A DNA stretch of 64,000 bases from Mycobacterium lehmannii (GTDB lineage: Bacteria > Actinomycetota > Actinomycetes > Mycobacteriales > Mycobacteriaceae), in the NCBI RefSeq assembly GCF_002245535.1, contig NZ_NKCN01000010.1, positions 62,001 to 126,000 of the forward strand. The letters are read 5' to 3'. Made by a program: the position numbers and the translations under genes. This document shows positions 63,157 through 64,000 of this stretch, piece after piece. The notes beneath the pieces are model-generated. The model was not told the DNA's origin. It saw only the letters and a program-made list of their open reading frames with translations, and did no database searches. Numbering within the stretch: position 1 is the stretch's first letter; each line of letters starts with the position of its first letter.

Positions 63157-64000
63157 GTGGGACCTGGAAGCGACCCGTCTCCGTTCTCGTCGTGGTCGGA
63201 TACGGTCGCTTCCGCCCGTTCGACCCTGCAACGACGCACGATTTCGATGCTGTCGCGTGCACCCCGGCCGGTTCGGCAGGCAGGCCGGCTGATCGCCCGC
63301 ACCGTCAACGACACGCTGCGTGACCGCGTACCCGGGCTGGCCGCCGAGGTCGCGCTGTTCTCCCTGATCTCGCTGCCGTCGCTGTTGATTGCTGTCCTCG
63401 GCTCGCTCGGGTTCATCGCCGAAGCGCTCGGCCCTGAAGGCACCGCGCGACTACATCGGCTGCTGCTCGACGTGCCCAGCTCCTTCCTTGCCGAGCGAAC
63501 CTTCGAGTCATACCAGCGCGTGGTCGAGGCGGGGCTCATGCAATCCCGAGGAAGCGTGATCTCCATCGGAATTGTGCTGAGCCTGTGGACGGGTTCACGG
63601 GCAGTCAATCGGTACCTGGAAACGATCACGATCGCCTACGGTGTCGAGCCCAGGCCTGCTTGGCGACGACGGCTGCTGGCGTTGGGGCTGACCGCAGGCG
63701 GGCTCCTCGGCGCAGTGGCGATTCTGCCGCCGCTTGTCCTCGGGCCTGACCTCGTGGCGTGGGTGACGCCGGACCCGTTGACCGAAAGTACTTTGCGCGC
63801 ACTGGATCTGCTGTTCTGGCCAGGCGTGGCGCTGTTGATCCTCGTCGGACTGGTCACGCTGTATCACCTCGGTGTTCCGTGGCGATTGCCTTGGCGCCGT
63901 GACATCCCCGGGGCGGTGCTGGCGATGGTCCTGTGGCTGGTGGCATCAGCGGGGCTGCGCGCCTACCTGGCGGTCAGCGCGCGTGACGACGCCGTATACA
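63157..64000 (+). CDS. YihY/BrkB-family membrane protein (partial, runs off window)
   Basis: The open frame from GTG 63157 reads through 64000 without a stop (281 residues visible). After a basic N-terminus come segments AEVALFSLISLPSLLIAVLG, SVISIGIVLSLWTGSRAV, RLLALGLTAGGLLGAVAILP, VALLILVGLVTLYHLGV and VLAMVLWLVASAGLRAYLA. This is the YihY/UPF0761 layout, including the W-T-(G)-S-R-(A)-V region at helix 3. Function is unknown despite the old RNase BN label. Divergent from nfo. Confidence 0.85.
   Translation, partial: MGPGSDPSPFSSWSDTVASARSTLQRRTISMLSRAPRPVRQAGRLIARTVNDTLRDRVPGLAAEVALFSLISLPSLLIAVLGSLGFIAEALGPEGTARLHRLLLDVPSSFLAERTFESYQRVVEAGLMQSRGSVISIGIVLSLWTGSRAVNRYLETITIAYGVEPRPAWRRRLLALGLTAGGLLGAVAILPPLVLGPDLVAWVTPDPLTESTLRALDLLFWPGVALLILVGLVTLYHLGVPWRLPWRRDIPGAVLAMVLWLVASAGLRAYLAVSARDDAVY

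Overview
The window reads as a chromosomal segment of a rapidly growing mycobacterium (Mycolicibacterium-type). The evidence is high GC, actinobacterial ribosomal-protein clusters, a complete mycofactocin locus, a cutinase-like esterase, several promoters that appear leaderless, and a gene order that largely follows M. tuberculosis Rv0670 to Rv0717, as I remember that map. No rRNA, tRNA or CRISPR array was seen.

Layout. (1) 1-1852: start of the rplN-rplX-rplE-rpsN-rpsH operon (minus strand; rpsH is cut by the window edge). (2) 2158-9165: a six-gene accessory block separating that operon from the S10 operon. It holds a lipoprotein, a type I sulfatase, a DUF2306 membrane protein, a TetR regulator, a GAF protein and a polyprenyl sugar-phosphate transferase. 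(3) 9225-14807: the S10 operon rpsJ-rplCDWB-rpsS-rplV-rpsC-rplP-rpmC-rpsQ (minus), with a leader of about 250 nt. (4) 15191-21869: a lipoprotein carboxylesterase, two similar cytochromes P450 with matching palindromic operators, and a TetR/MFS efflux pair. (5) 21792-29066: the mycofactocin cluster mftA-B-C-D-E-F-G (minus) with divergent mftR. (6) 29124-40488: malic enzyme, an ECF sigma factor coupled to a three-module VOC protein, a ferredoxin reductase, AsnC/ddaH/rocD arginine-ornithine catabolism, a mycofactocin-type SDR behind a KstR-like box, a SHOCT protein, a decayed MFS gene and a cutinase. (7) 40693-46004: TetR-rpsL-rpsG-fusA-tuf (str operon, minus). (8) 46058-53536: a compact 7.5-kb phage-satellite-like element flanked by an 11-bp direct repeat. 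It carries integrase, prim-pol/helicase, a WhiB-like regulator, Cys-rich small proteins, TerS and a major capsid protein. It has no large terminase, portal or tail genes. (9) 53549-64000: two DUF3558 lipoproteins, two DUF3060 envelope proteins, the fadE8-echA4-paaX-echA5 operon, a Na+/H+ antiporter, a PAP2 protein, endonuclease IV and a partial YihY-family membrane protein.

How the parts work together. The ribosomal and elongation-factor operons share promoter architecture and a leader motif, which suggests common growth-rate control. The mycofactocin genes build a peptide-derived redox cofactor. The SDR at 36.5 kb and MftG are likely users or recyclers of it, and the KstR-like box upstream of the SDR hints at steroid or lipid catabolism. 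The satellite encodes its own replication, integration and capsid but would need a helper phage for packaging and tails. It sits in the promoter region of the TetR gene that heads the str operon.
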